Part shown: positions 1 through 5,808 of the stretch, in pieces
How the letters are laid out: every line of letters starts with the position of its first letter
Numbering within the stretch: position 1 is the stretch's first letter
NCBI GenBank assembly: GCA_965661355.1
Contig: CBFIDI010000068.1
Coordinates: 1-6,158 of the forward strand
Direction of reading: 5' to 3'
DNA length: 6,158 bases
Source of the DNA: CAMCFD01 sp965661355
Lineage (GTDB): Bacteria > Pseudomonadota > Alphaproteobacteria > Rickettsiales > UBA1997
Made by a program: the position numbers and the translations under genes
Notes under the pieces: model-generated
What the model was told of the DNA's origin: nothing
The model's database searches: none
What the model saw: the letters and a program-made list of their open reading frames with translations, nothing else

Positions 1-187
1 ACTTAACATTTTTGATGTCAGTAAAAGCAAAATAGGTCTAATTCTTTTGCCACCAGAAGAAATTAATTAAGTAATTTGATATTTCCTCAATTAAAGGCGA
101 TTTACCAATTGAATATTGCAAAATTAATTCATTGGTTTTTTTTAGATCTGCCTCTAAATATGTTGTTATATTTTTTATTATATTCAT
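1..187 (-). pseudogene. ispB: Polyprenyl diphosphate synthase (IspB-like), 5' end only, frame broken
   Basis: This is the N-terminus of a trans-polyprenyl diphosphate synthase, the enzyme that adds isopentenyl units to make the quinone side chain. The ATG is at 187, 8 nt after the stop of the preceding gene. The first frame gives an N-terminal helix (LEADLKKTNELIL, then LIEEISNYLI) typical of the family. It then reads into a TAG at 40-38 after only 49 residues. From 60 leftwards the shifted frame reads SSGGKRIRP followed by a hydrophobic ILLLLTSKM run, which is the substrate-binding GGKRxRP motif and its helix, open to the window edge. A tandem AATT AATT at 61-68 lies exactly at the junction; removing one copy gives LISSGGKRIRP, with spacing as in E. 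coli IspB. The DDxxD motifs lie outside the window. A real inactivating slippage, a recoded gene and an assembly error all remain possible. Family call is strong; ispB over ispA is preferred from the N-terminal pattern. Confidence 0.82.
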
Positions 188-195
188 TTAAAGCT

Positions 196-372
196 TTATT
201 CTGGGTCAAATTCAGGATCGTCAATTTCGCCATATGACTTACGATATAAATCATATCTGTTACTTATTAAATCATCTCCTACTCTTGTTTTAATCGATTG
301 ACAAGAAAAAGTAAAAATCAAAGATAATAATATAACTGAAATTATATTATTTTTATATATTGCTTTTGTCAT
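196..372 (-). CDS. Small secreted or lipoprotein-like protein, 58 aa, unknown function
   Basis: I do not recognise this protein. From the ATG at 372 it encodes 58 residues: a short basic start (MTKAIYKNN), a hydrophobic stretch at about residues 10-22, then Cys24 followed by a polar, acidic tail ending in DDPEFDPE. That layout fits a small lipoprotein with cleavage before Cys24. The residues before the cysteine (T-F-S) are not a good lipobox, since Leu would be expected at -3, so a plain signal peptide or membrane anchor is also possible. A TTG three codons upstream (381) is in frame, but the ATG is the simpler choice. The first 20 nt overlap the end of the upstream gene, and only 8 nt separate its stop from the polyprenyl synthase start, so the three genes are probably co-transcribed. 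No good Shine-Dalgarno sequence is visible, which is common in this window. Confidence 0.6.
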   Translation of the reverse strand: MTKAIYKNNIISVILLSLIFTFSCQSIKTRVGDDLISNRYDLYRKSYGEIDDPEFDPE

Positions 373-664
373 AAAGTTCAATTAATTCTCTTTTGCAAGA
401 CTGTGCTCGGGCTAAAATTTGATTAAGTGCGTCGTTAATTTTTTGATATGCCGAGTCCTTATCCGAACCCTTAACATATTCAATATATTCTGTCGTTAGT
501 TGATCGGCATATTTTTCAAGGCTTTCAACTACTTTTTCTACAATTTCAAATTGCTCGTGAGCAAGTTCGCTAGAAGACTTTTCTACCTCTTCAATTAATT
601 TGTCAGCGAAATTATAATATTCTATTATTCTGTTATATGTCTTTTCTTGTCTTGAAGTTGCCAT
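353..664 (-). CDS. Hypothetical 103-aa helical protein
   Basis: I do not recognise a named family. The 103-residue product has no signal peptide or membrane segment and is rich in Glu, Lys, Tyr and Leu. Heptad-like hydrophobic spacing runs from about residue 10 to 95 (for example IIEYYNFADKLIEEVEKS and FEIVEKVVESLEKYADQL), so it should be almost all alpha-helical, perhaps a coiled coil or small helical bundle. It is the first gene of a leftward run with the lipoprotein-like gene (20-nt overlap) and the polyprenyl synthase. The ATG at 664 is the first in-frame start and fits a possible promoter at 703-731. It resembles in size the small subunit of exonuclease VII, which often precedes isoprenoid synthase genes, but I do not see that family's conserved pattern, so I do not assign it. 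It is probably real, given codon use like its neighbours and the linked gene order. Confidence 0.72.
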   Translation of the reverse strand: MATSRQEKTYNRIIEYYNFADKLIEEVEKSSSELAHEQFEIVEKVVESLEKYADQLTTEYIEYVKGSDKDSAYQKINDALNQILARAQSCKRELIELYDKSNI

Positions 665-702
665 GTTAAGGTTAGTTTAATTAAAAATTTATCTATTTTT
701 AC

Positions 703-731
703 ATATTGAATTGAAAAAAAGAAAAAGTCAA
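703..731 (-). promoter_or_regulatory. Candidate sigma-70 promoter for the leftward operon
   Basis: Read on the minus strand, TTGACT (731-726) matches the -35 consensus at five of six positions. It is followed after 17 nt by CAATAT (708-703), a weak -10; TATGTA overlaps it at 705-700 with a longer spacer. The predicted start lies about 30 nt upstream of the ATG at 664. AT-rich sequence makes chance matches frequent, so this is only a candidate. Confidence 0.3.
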
Positions 732-754
732 ATTTTTTGTAACTTTTATTAATT

Positions 755-782
755 AAAACGCCCTTTTAGGCCTTGTTTTTTT
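755..782 (+). terminator. Weak bulged hairpin with T-run
   Basis: On the plus strand AAAAC plus GCC (755-762) can pair with GGC (769-771) and GTTTT (775-779), with a three-base bulge CTT and a six-base loop. A run of seven T follows the G at 775, partly used in the stem. The shape resembles a rho-independent terminator, but no plus-strand gene lies upstream to be terminated. It could end an unrecognised short transcript or be chance. Confidence 0.2.
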
Positions 783-1012
783 ATTGAAACATGATTTTTT
801 TGATAATATTTTTCACATTTATAATTAGAACTTAATCAATAAAATAATCGTCAAAATTTCTGTATTTATTACAATAATTTATCTTGGTAAAATTTTGTAG
901 CCATCAGGGATCAACTATCAAGTTAAAACTATATTATATATCTTGATATTGTGCGCTTTATAATTAAACTAATGTTTTAAAGAATATAAAAATCTAAATT
1001 TAAATTTTGTTC

Positions 1013-1040
1013 TTACAATTTAAAACGCTACAATTATAAT
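1013..1040 (+). promoter_or_regulatory. Candidate promoter for trmD operon
   Basis: A perfect -10 hexamer TATAAT sits at 1035-1040, with a weak -35 TTACAA at 1013-1018 and a 16-nt spacer. The predicted start would leave a leader of about 20-25 nt before the trmD ATG at 1070. That leader contains GAAG (1059-1062), seven nt from the ATG, as a weak ribosome binding site. Another TATAAT occurs at 959-964 without a properly spaced -35. Confidence 0.35.
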
Positions 1041-1069
1041 TCAAATTATTAAATAAGTGAAGAAAAATA

Positions 1070-1774
1070 ATGAATTTTAACATTTTTACATTATTTCCTG
1101 AATTATTCCCTGGGCCCCTACAAAAGTCAATTACTGGCGCGGCGTTAAAAAATAATTTGTGGAGTTTTAAAGCGTTTAATATAAGAAATTACGCCACTGA
1201 CAAACATAAAACAGTCGACGACACGCCATATGGCGGCGGAAGTGGAATGGTGCTAAAGCCTGATGTAATTTCAAATGCAATAGAACGAGAAAATATAAAT
1301 AAATCAACAATTTATTACCTTTCGCCCCGAGGTAAACCCTTAAATCAAGAGCTGGCAATAAATTTTTCGAAATATAAAGAAATTTCAATAATTTGCGGAA
1401 GATATGAAGGTGTAGACCAAAGATTACTTGATGAATATAATATTGAGGAAATTTCAATTGGTGATTACATTATTTCGTGTGGAGAAATTGCTGCATATGT
1501 TTTTATTGATGCAATTTTAAGAAATATTGATGGCGTTTTAGGGCAAAAAAATTCCTTAAGCGAAGAGTCTTTTTGCTTAAGTGAAAGTAAATATTTATTA
1601 GAATATCCGCACTACACAAGGCCAAAAAGTTGGAAAGGTCGTGAAGTTCCTGAAATATTAACTAATGGCCATCATAAAGAAATTGAAAAATGGCGCTTAA
1701 AAAAATCTATTGAAATTACTAAAGAAAACCGCCATGATTTATATGATAAATATATTAATGAAAAAAATAAATAA
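1070..1774 (+). CDS. trmD: tRNA (guanine-N1)-methyltransferase TrmD
   Basis: TrmD transfers a methyl group from S-adenosylmethionine to N1 of G37, next to the anticodon, which prevents +1 frameshifting. The 234-residue product covers the whole family (E. coli 255 aa, shorter here at the C-terminus). Seen in order: FNIFTLFPELF start, VDDTPYGGGSGMVLKP (49-64), YLSPRGKPL (83-91), CGRYEGVDQR (109-118) and SIGDYIISCGE (129-139), which form the deep trefoil knot that binds the methyl donor; then Arg151, matching E. coli Arg154, and YPHYTRP (179-185). The position of catalytic Asp169 is Glu166 here (SEESF). Glu may be normal in this lineage. The ATG at 1070 follows a weak GAAG site. It heads a rightward operon and its stop shares one base with the next start. 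The usual partners rpsP, rimM and rplS are absent from the window. Confidence 0.97.
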   Translation: MNFNIFTLFPELFPGPLQKSITGAALKNNLWSFKAFNIRNYATDKHKTVDDTPYGGGSGMVLKPDVISNAIERENINKSTIYYLSPRGKPLNQELAINFSKYKEISIICGRYEGVDQRLLDEYNIEEISIGDYIISCGEIAAYVFIDAILRNIDGVLGQKNSLSEESFCLSESKYLLEYPHYTRPKSWKGREVPEILTNGHHKEIEKWRLKKSIEITKENRHDLYDKYINEKNK

Positions 1775-2316
1775 TGCCTAATATTATAAAATATAAAGAT
1801 AAAATGCCTGAAATTGATAATTCTACTTTTATCGCCGAAAATTCAGTGATTTCTGGCGATGTAACAATTGCTGAAAATAGCGGAATTTGGTATGGTTGCG
1901 TTATAAGAGGAGATGTCTCGCATATTAAAATTGGAAAAAACACAAATATTCAAGATAATACAGTTGTTCATGTTACTCGCGCTAACCATCTAGCTAATAA
2001 AACAAGTGATGAAGGTGGTCCAACAATAATTGGAGACAATGTTACAATTGGCCATGGCGCAATAATTCATGCTTGCACAATTGAAGATAACAGCTTTGTT
2101 GGAATGGGATCAATAGTTATGGATTTAGCCACAATAGAAAAAAACTCTATGCTTGCTGCTGGAGCTGTACTAACCCCAGGAAAAACAATTAAATCTGGCC
2201 AATTATGGGCAGGAAACCCAGCAAAATATTTTCGTGATTTAAGTCAAGAAGAAATTGATTATATAAAAGTTTCTGCTGATAATTACGCCTTATTAGCAAG
2301 TGAATATAAAAAATAA
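1774..2316 (+). CDS. Gamma-class carbonic anhydrase-like hexapeptide-repeat protein
   Basis: This 180-residue protein is a left-handed beta-helix of the gamma carbonic anhydrase/YrdA/PaaY group. Hexapeptide repeats run from about residue 20 to 145 (for example ENSVISGDVTIAENSGIW and IGDNVTIGHGAIIHACTI), followed by the usual C-terminal helix (SQEEIDYIKVSADNYALLA). The three zinc-ligand histidines of the family are present as His66 (TVVHV), His94 and His99 (GHGAIIH). The Arg45-Gly-Asp47 and Gln60-Asp61 positions that line the site are also there. Such proteins form trimers with metal at the interfaces. Some hydrate CO2, while others act as acyl-transferase relatives or have unproven activity, so the exact reaction is inferred. 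Its ATG overlaps the trmD stop by one base (TAATG), which points to translational coupling and a shared transcript. Confidence 0.93.
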   Translation: MPNIIKYKDKMPEIDNSTFIAENSVISGDVTIAENSGIWYGCVIRGDVSHIKIGKNTNIQDNTVVHVTRANHLANKTSDEGGPTIIGDNVTIGHGAIIHACTIEDNSFVGMGSIVMDLATIEKNSMLAAGAVLTPGKTIKSGQLWAGNPAKYFRDLSQEEIDYIKVSADNYALLASEYKK

Positions 2317-2332
2317 TTTTATAATTTATATT

Positions 2333-2680
2333 ATGGCAAAAGAATTAATATTAAATTGCAGTTTTAGAGATGGTAAAATTGCCCCAGTCAAGTTTTATGT
2401 CGGTGAATCGGCGAAAGATTCTCACCCATTGCATTTTCAACGATATTGGCTTACCAAAGAATATGGCGCTGATATTCCTAAAGAAATTATTGAATCTTTG
2501 CAAAATTTAAAAGATATTTCGATAAAAAGTCATTTAAAATTCGAAGAATTATGCGATTATGTTTTTGAAGAAGTTAATGCTGCAAAAGAAATTGAGGAAT
2601 ATCGTAAAAATGAAAAAGAGAAAATTAAACATATTGCTCAACAAGATAGAATTAAAGTAATTGAACCAAATGACGAATAG
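2333..2680 (+). CDS. DUF2610 family protein, 115 aa
   Basis: The 115-residue product matches what I remember of the DUF2610 family, found mainly in Rickettsiales and of unknown function. It begins MAKELILNCSF, has a compact N-terminal part with PVKFYVGES and HPLHFQRYWLTKEYGADIP (residues 18-49), then a helical region and a Lys/Glu-rich helical tail (about 85-108). No signal peptide or membrane segment is seen, so it is probably cytosolic. I chose the ATG at 2333. An in-frame ATG at 2300 would add 11 residues and reach back into the previous gene, and MAKEL is the family-like start. It lies 16 nt after the carbonic anhydrase-like gene, without a visible Shine-Dalgarno site, and its last 11 nt overlap ddl. 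The position inside a cell-wall and division operon suggests, but does not show, a role there. Confidence 0.85.
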   Translation: MAKELILNCSFRDGKIAPVKFYVGESAKDSHPLHFQRYWLTKEYGADIPKEIIESLQNLKDISIKSHLKFEELCDYVFEEVNAAKEIEEYRKNEKEKIKHIAQQDRIKVIEPNDE

Positions 2681-3596
2681 CAAAAGAAAAAAAGTTGCAG
2701 TTTTAATGGGTGGTTGCAATTCTGAAAAAGAAATATCTTTGCTTAGCGGTGAAGCGGTATATAATTCTTTAGTTAACATTGGTTATCAGGCATGTAAAAT
2801 ATATTTTGACAAAAATATTGTAGATAATATAAAAGAAGAAGATCCAGATGTAATATTTAACGCTCTTCATGGTAAATTTGGCGAAGATGGAAGGGTTCAA
2901 GGCATGCTTGACATATTACAAATACCTTATACTCATTCTAATCAATTTTCATCAGCTATTTGCATGGACAAATCTATTACTAAAATAATATGCGCTGCTA
3001 ATAATATAAAAACAGCAAGACATGATTGCTTAATTAAAAACGATAATAAAAATAATCAAGAAAAGTTGGCTAAGTATAATAAAAATTATGTAATTAAACC
3101 TATTGATGATGGCTCTAGTGTTGGGGTTGAAATTTTTCTTGGTGACAATAAATTCAATTTAAAAGATTATAATTGGAAATTTGGCGACAAAATAATGATT
3201 GAAGATTATATTAAGGGTAAAGAATTGCAAATTGCCGTAATTAATGATGAAGCCCTAGGTGTTTTAGAGGTAAGGCCTGAGAATTTATTTTACGATTATC
3301 AGTGCAAATATGAAGGTGGAATGACTGAATATATAATTCCAGCACAAATTAAGGCTTCAAAATATCAGGAGGCGCTAGATATATCGCAAAAAATTCATAA
3401 AATTTTAGGCTGTAAAGCAATAAGTCGAGTAGAAATGATATTAAGCGAATTGGATAATCAATTATATTTTTTAGAAATAAACACCCAGCCCGGATTTACC
3501 AAAAACTCGTTGGTGCCAAAAATAGCAAATTATAAAAAAATTTCATTTGATAATATTGTTCAATATTTAATAGAAACAGCAGAATGCGCAAATTAA
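2670..3596 (+). CDS. ddl: D-alanine--D-alanine ligase
   Basis: Ddl is an ATP-grasp enzyme that joins two D-alanines for the peptidoglycan stem peptide. The product is 308 residues from the ATG at 2670; a TTG three codons upstream is also in frame but less likely. Landmarks: VLMGGCNSEKEISLLSG (11-27, Glu19 matching catalytic Glu15 of E. coli DdlB), ALHGKFGEDG (65-74), CMDK (98-101), the ATP-binding VIKPIDDGSSVG (141-152), FYDYQCKY (207-214), ISRVEMIL (251-258) and FLEINTQPGFTKNSLVP (268-283). Arg253, Glu269 and Asn271 correspond to Arg255, Glu270 and Asn272. The metal-binding Asp257 is replaced by Glu255, a conservative change. The gene overlaps DUF2610 by 11 nt and ftsQ by 13 nt, so all three are likely co-translated. 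In many bacteria murB precedes ddl; here it does not. Its presence implies that the organism makes peptidoglycan precursors. Confidence 0.96.
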   Translation: MTNSKRKKVAVLMGGCNSEKEISLLSGEAVYNSLVNIGYQACKIYFDKNIVDNIKEEDPDVIFNALHGKFGEDGRVQGMLDILQIPYTHSNQFSSAICMDKSITKIICAANNIKTARHDCLIKNDNKNNQEKLAKYNKNYVIKPIDDGSSVGVEIFLGDNKFNLKDYNWKFGDKIMIEDYIKGKELQIAVINDEALGVLEVRPENLFYDYQCKYEGGMTEYIIPAQIKASKYQEALDISQKIHKILGCKAISRVEMILSELDNQLYFLEINTQPGFTKNSLVPKIANYKKISFDNIVQYLIETAECAN

Positions 3597-4438
3597 AATC
3601 TGTTAAAATTAAACTTGAAGAAAAAATTAAAGATTTAATTTTTAAAAATCTTTATATAAGACGAGCTCGTTCTTTTTTTAATAATATTTTTATTCCTTAT
3701 TTTGTAAAAATATTATTTGCTGTAATAATATTATTTACAGCCGTAATATTTGTTTTAAATAGCCTTAAGCCAGAATTGGTACAAAATATTAAAAATAAAT
3801 CTTCCGACTATCTGTTTCAAATTATTTCATATGAAGCTAAATTCACTAATATTTCTGTTATTGGAGCCAAAAGATCTTCAGAATTGCAAATATTAAATAT
3901 TGCAAAAGAAGAAATTGAAAAAAGCAACTTAAATAATCAAAAAGAATTACTAAGAAATATTTCACAAAAAATAAAAAAATCTCAACCTTGGATAAAAGAA
4001 ATAGCAATTTTTCGCATTCTTCCTGACAAGTTAAATATAGCAATTAAAGAATATGTTCCCTTTGCGCTTTGGCAAGATAGGGAAAATAAATATATAATTG
4101 ACAAATTTGGAGATAAAGTAAAAGTCAAAGATTTTAACAATTTTAGCCATTTAATCGTGCTGTCTGGTAAGAATGCTAGTTATAATATAAATTCTTTATT
4201 CAATATTTTAACAACACATCCTGAAATTAGTTCAAAAATATATTCTGCAAGTTGGGTTTCAAATAGAAGGTGGAATATAAGATTTGAAAATGGAATTTTA
4301 GTAAAATTACCCTCTTCTTACATTGACGAAGCCTGGTCAGAGTTAGTAAGGTTGTTTAATATTGATGGCGCTACATATAACTTAAAAATAATTGATCTAA
4401 GAATAAAAGATAAAACATATCTTGAATATAAAGAGTGA
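3584..4438 (+). CDS. ftsQ: Cell division protein FtsQ
   Basis: FtsQ is the bitopic inner-membrane protein that links early and late divisome components through FtsB and FtsL. The 284-residue product has a basic cytoplasmic tail (1-37), one membrane segment (about 39-60, IPYFVKILFAVIILF onward), then a periplasmic part. The POTRA domain covers about 86-156, starting FTNISVIGA and ending in the hallmark PWIKEIAIFRILPDKLNIAI (135-154). The FtsQ beta domain follows, with EYVPFALWQ (156-164) and YIIDKFGDKV (170-179). The ATG at 3584 lies inside the end of ddl (13-nt overlap), which fits coupled expression, and ddl-ftsQ-ftsA is the usual order. It ends with TGA, the only gene here to do so, and an 18-bp palindrome begins inside that stop codon. 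The C-terminus is ordinary for the family. Identification rests on topology, order and the POTRA/beta motifs. Confidence 0.93.
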   Translation: MRKLKSVKIKLEEKIKDLIFKNLYIRRARSFFNNIFIPYFVKILFAVIILFTAVIFVLNSLKPELVQNIKNKSSDYLFQIISYEAKFTNISVIGAKRSSELQILNIAKEEIEKSNLNNQKELLRNISQKIKKSQPWIKEIAIFRILPDKLNIAIKEYVPFALWQDRENKYIIDKFGDKVKVKDFNNFSHLIVLSGKNASYNINSLFNILTTHPEISSKIYSASWVSNRRWNIRFENGILVKLPSSYIDEAWSELVRLFNIDGATYNLKIIDLRIKDKTYLEYKE

Positions 4439-4454
4439 AAATAATATTATTTTC
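4437..4454. repeat. 18-bp perfect palindrome at the ftsQ stop
   Basis: GAAAATAATATTATTTTC reads identically on both strands and starts at the second base of the ftsQ TGA. As RNA it could fold into a 7-bp, mostly A-U stem with a four-base loop, followed by a T-rich stretch. It may act as a weak terminator, a pause, an mRNA-end protector or a protein-binding site between ftsQ and ftsA, or it may be chance in AT-rich DNA. Confidence 0.4.
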
Positions 4455-4578
4455 TTTATTGGTTAAATTTTATTATAAAGTTAAAATAATAGAAATTTTT
4501 TAGAACTTGTCCAACCATATTACTATAACAAAGCAGTAATTTACAATTTTGATAAGCATAATATATTAATTTTTAATA

Positions 4579-5808
4579 ATGTCTAAAGGTTACAAAGGTA
4601 AAACCATAGCCTGTATTGATATGGGGTCTTCTAAAATAGTTTGCGTAATTGCCGCAATAAGTGGTAACAATGTTAGGTTTTTAGGATATTCACATAAAGA
4701 ATCAAAGGGTATAAGTTCTGGCGCTATTTCTGATATGAGGCTGGCTCAAAAATCTATTACTAGCACTGTAATAGAGGCTGAAAGAATGGCTTCGGTCAAT
4801 ATTGAAAAGCTTGTAGTTAGCATTTCTGGAAATCAAACAAAATCATCAAGGCTTGAGTCCTCGGTAAAAATCAGTTCAAGCATGGTTAAATCTTCTGACA
4901 TAGCTAATTTAGCATCAAAAGTCAGGGCTGATTTTAGAAGAAAAAACCGCGAGACTATTCACCTGATACCCTTGCAATATAATATTGACGATTCTTCTGT
5001 AGTTGAAAATCCACGATATATGTCTGGAAATAAACTATTCGCAAAATTTCACGCTTTAACAACTTCAAAAACAACAACTTTAAATATTGAAAATTGTTTA
5101 AAGAAATGTCAAATTTCAGTGAATAATTATATTAGTGAACCATTTGCCTCGGCCCTTGCATGCCTTAGTGAAAATGAAATGAATCTTGGAACTTTGTTAA
5201 TAGATTTTGGCGGCGATGTAACATCTTTTTCTTTGATTTTAGAGGGAAAATTAGTTTATGTTTCAAGTGTTCCAATTGGTGGAAATCATATAACAAAAGA
5301 TATTGCGACTATTCTAGGGATTGATTACTTAAAGGCAGAAAAAATTAAGAATTTAAATTCCAGCCTCCTATTAAGCAACCTTGAAGAAGAAGAGAAGATG
5401 ACTGATTTTAACAGTCAAGAAGAAAATAAACTCAATAATTTAACTAAAAAAGACCTTCGCGACATAATTCAATGTCGTATTGAAGAAATTCTTGATAGAA
5501 GTAAAAAAGTAATTGAAGAATCGCAAATTCCAGACTTTTTAATCAACAAAATTGTCCTTACAGGTGGAGTTTGCCAAACAATCGGCATTGATAAAATAAC
5601 TGAAGAAATATATGAAAAAGATGTCAGAATTGGCTATCCTAATAATTTAAAAAATATTCCCGAAGATCTTAACTCAACAAGCTATTGTACAATAATTGGC
5701 ATGTTAATATTTTCAAGAAATTTACTATTAAAAGAAAAAATTAAAGGTGGTTTTGAAGTTAAAAATAGCTGGTTTAAGAATTTGATAGAAAAATTAGCGA
5801 TGGGCTAA
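4579..5808 (+). CDS. ftsA: Cell division protein FtsA
   Basis: FtsA is the actin-like ATPase that anchors FtsZ filaments to the inner membrane and recruits later divisome proteins. The 409-residue product (E. coli 420) shows phosphate-1 CIDMGSSKI (12-20), the FtsA-specific 1C region with GISSGAISD (44-52) and IEAERMA (65-71), phosphate-2 LIDFGGDVTS (207-216), PIGGNHITKDIA (232-243) and the adenosine motif IVLTGGVCQTIGI (325-337). The C-terminal NSWFKNLIEKLAMG (396-409) is an amphipathic helix like the membrane-targeting tail of other FtsA proteins. An acidic stretch at about 268-284 is probably a surface loop. The ATG at 4579 has no Shine-Dalgarno site; a small A-T hairpin (4564-4578) sits there instead. 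A 140-bp gap separates it from ftsQ, so it may have its own promoter as well as read-through. ftsZ does not follow within the window, as in several Rickettsiales. Confidence 0.96.
   Translation: MSKGYKGKTIACIDMGSSKIVCVIAAISGNNVRFLGYSHKESKGISSGAISDMRLAQKSITSTVIEAERMASVNIEKLVVSISGNQTKSSRLESSVKISSSMVKSSDIANLASKVRADFRRKNRETIHLIPLQYNIDDSSVVENPRYMSGNKLFAKFHALTTSKTTTLNIENCLKKCQISVNNYISEPFASALACLSENEMNLGTLLIDFGGDVTSFSLILEGKLVYVSSVPIGGNHITKDIATILGIDYLKAEKIKNLNSSLLLSNLEEEEKMTDFNSQEENKLNNLTKKDLRDIIQCRIEEILDRSKKVIEESQIPDFLINKIVLTGGVCQTIGIDKITEEIYEKDVRIGYPNNLKNIPEDLNSTSYCTIIGMLIFSRNLLLKEKIKGGFEVKNSWFKNLIEKLAMG

Larger units (their letters stand above)
665..1069. other. Divergent intergenic region, 405 bp
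   Basis: This stretch separates the leftward group from trmD. It is extremely AT-rich and has no substantial open frame on either strand. I see no tRNA, rRNA or recognisable small-RNA signature. It holds candidate promoters for both directions, a bulged hairpin with a T-run (755-782) and a 7-bp inverted repeat TATCAAG/CTTGATA (916-922 and 942-948, 19 nt apart). A locally less AT-rich patch lies around 901-915. The length is unusual beside the overlapping genes on both sides and is typical of non-coding DNA in reduced rickettsial genomes, where old genes decay slowly. Confidence 0.6.

Noticed and set aside
373..381. Upstream TTG start for the 58-aa protein
   Set aside because: The in-frame ATG at 372 gives a better signal peptide N-terminus, and TTG would only add three residues.
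878..912. Minus-strand IPDGYKILPR-like peptide in the divergent spacer
   Set aside because: Only about 11 codons between two stops; too short to support a gene or remnant.
665..1069. tRNA, small RNA, CRISPR or mobile element in the spacer
   Set aside because: No cloverleaf with CCA-type end, no spaced direct repeats, no transposase frame or terminal inverted repeats could be found by eye.
1176..1457. Minus-strand open frame opposite trmD
   Set aside because: It is a shadow of trmD, which has clear family motifs. The same holds for the opposite-strand frames at 1755-1943, 2549-2779 and 3858-4043.
2300..2332. Upstream ATG start for the DUF2610 gene
   Set aside because: It lies inside the end of the carbonic anhydrase-like gene and adds a non-family-like MNIKNNFIIYI extension.
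2661..2669. Upstream TTG start for ddl
   Set aside because: The ATG at 2670 leads directly into the conserved N-terminal strand.
4436..4438. TGA read as Trp, suggesting a changed genetic code
   Set aside because: All Trp codons I checked in the genes are TGG, and reading through would only add two residues to FtsQ before TAA. There is no positive evidence for recoding.
4435..4503. GTG-initiated 22-codon frame after ftsQ
   Set aside because: It is short, low in complexity (mostly Ile, Lys, Leu, Phe) and has no ribosome binding site.
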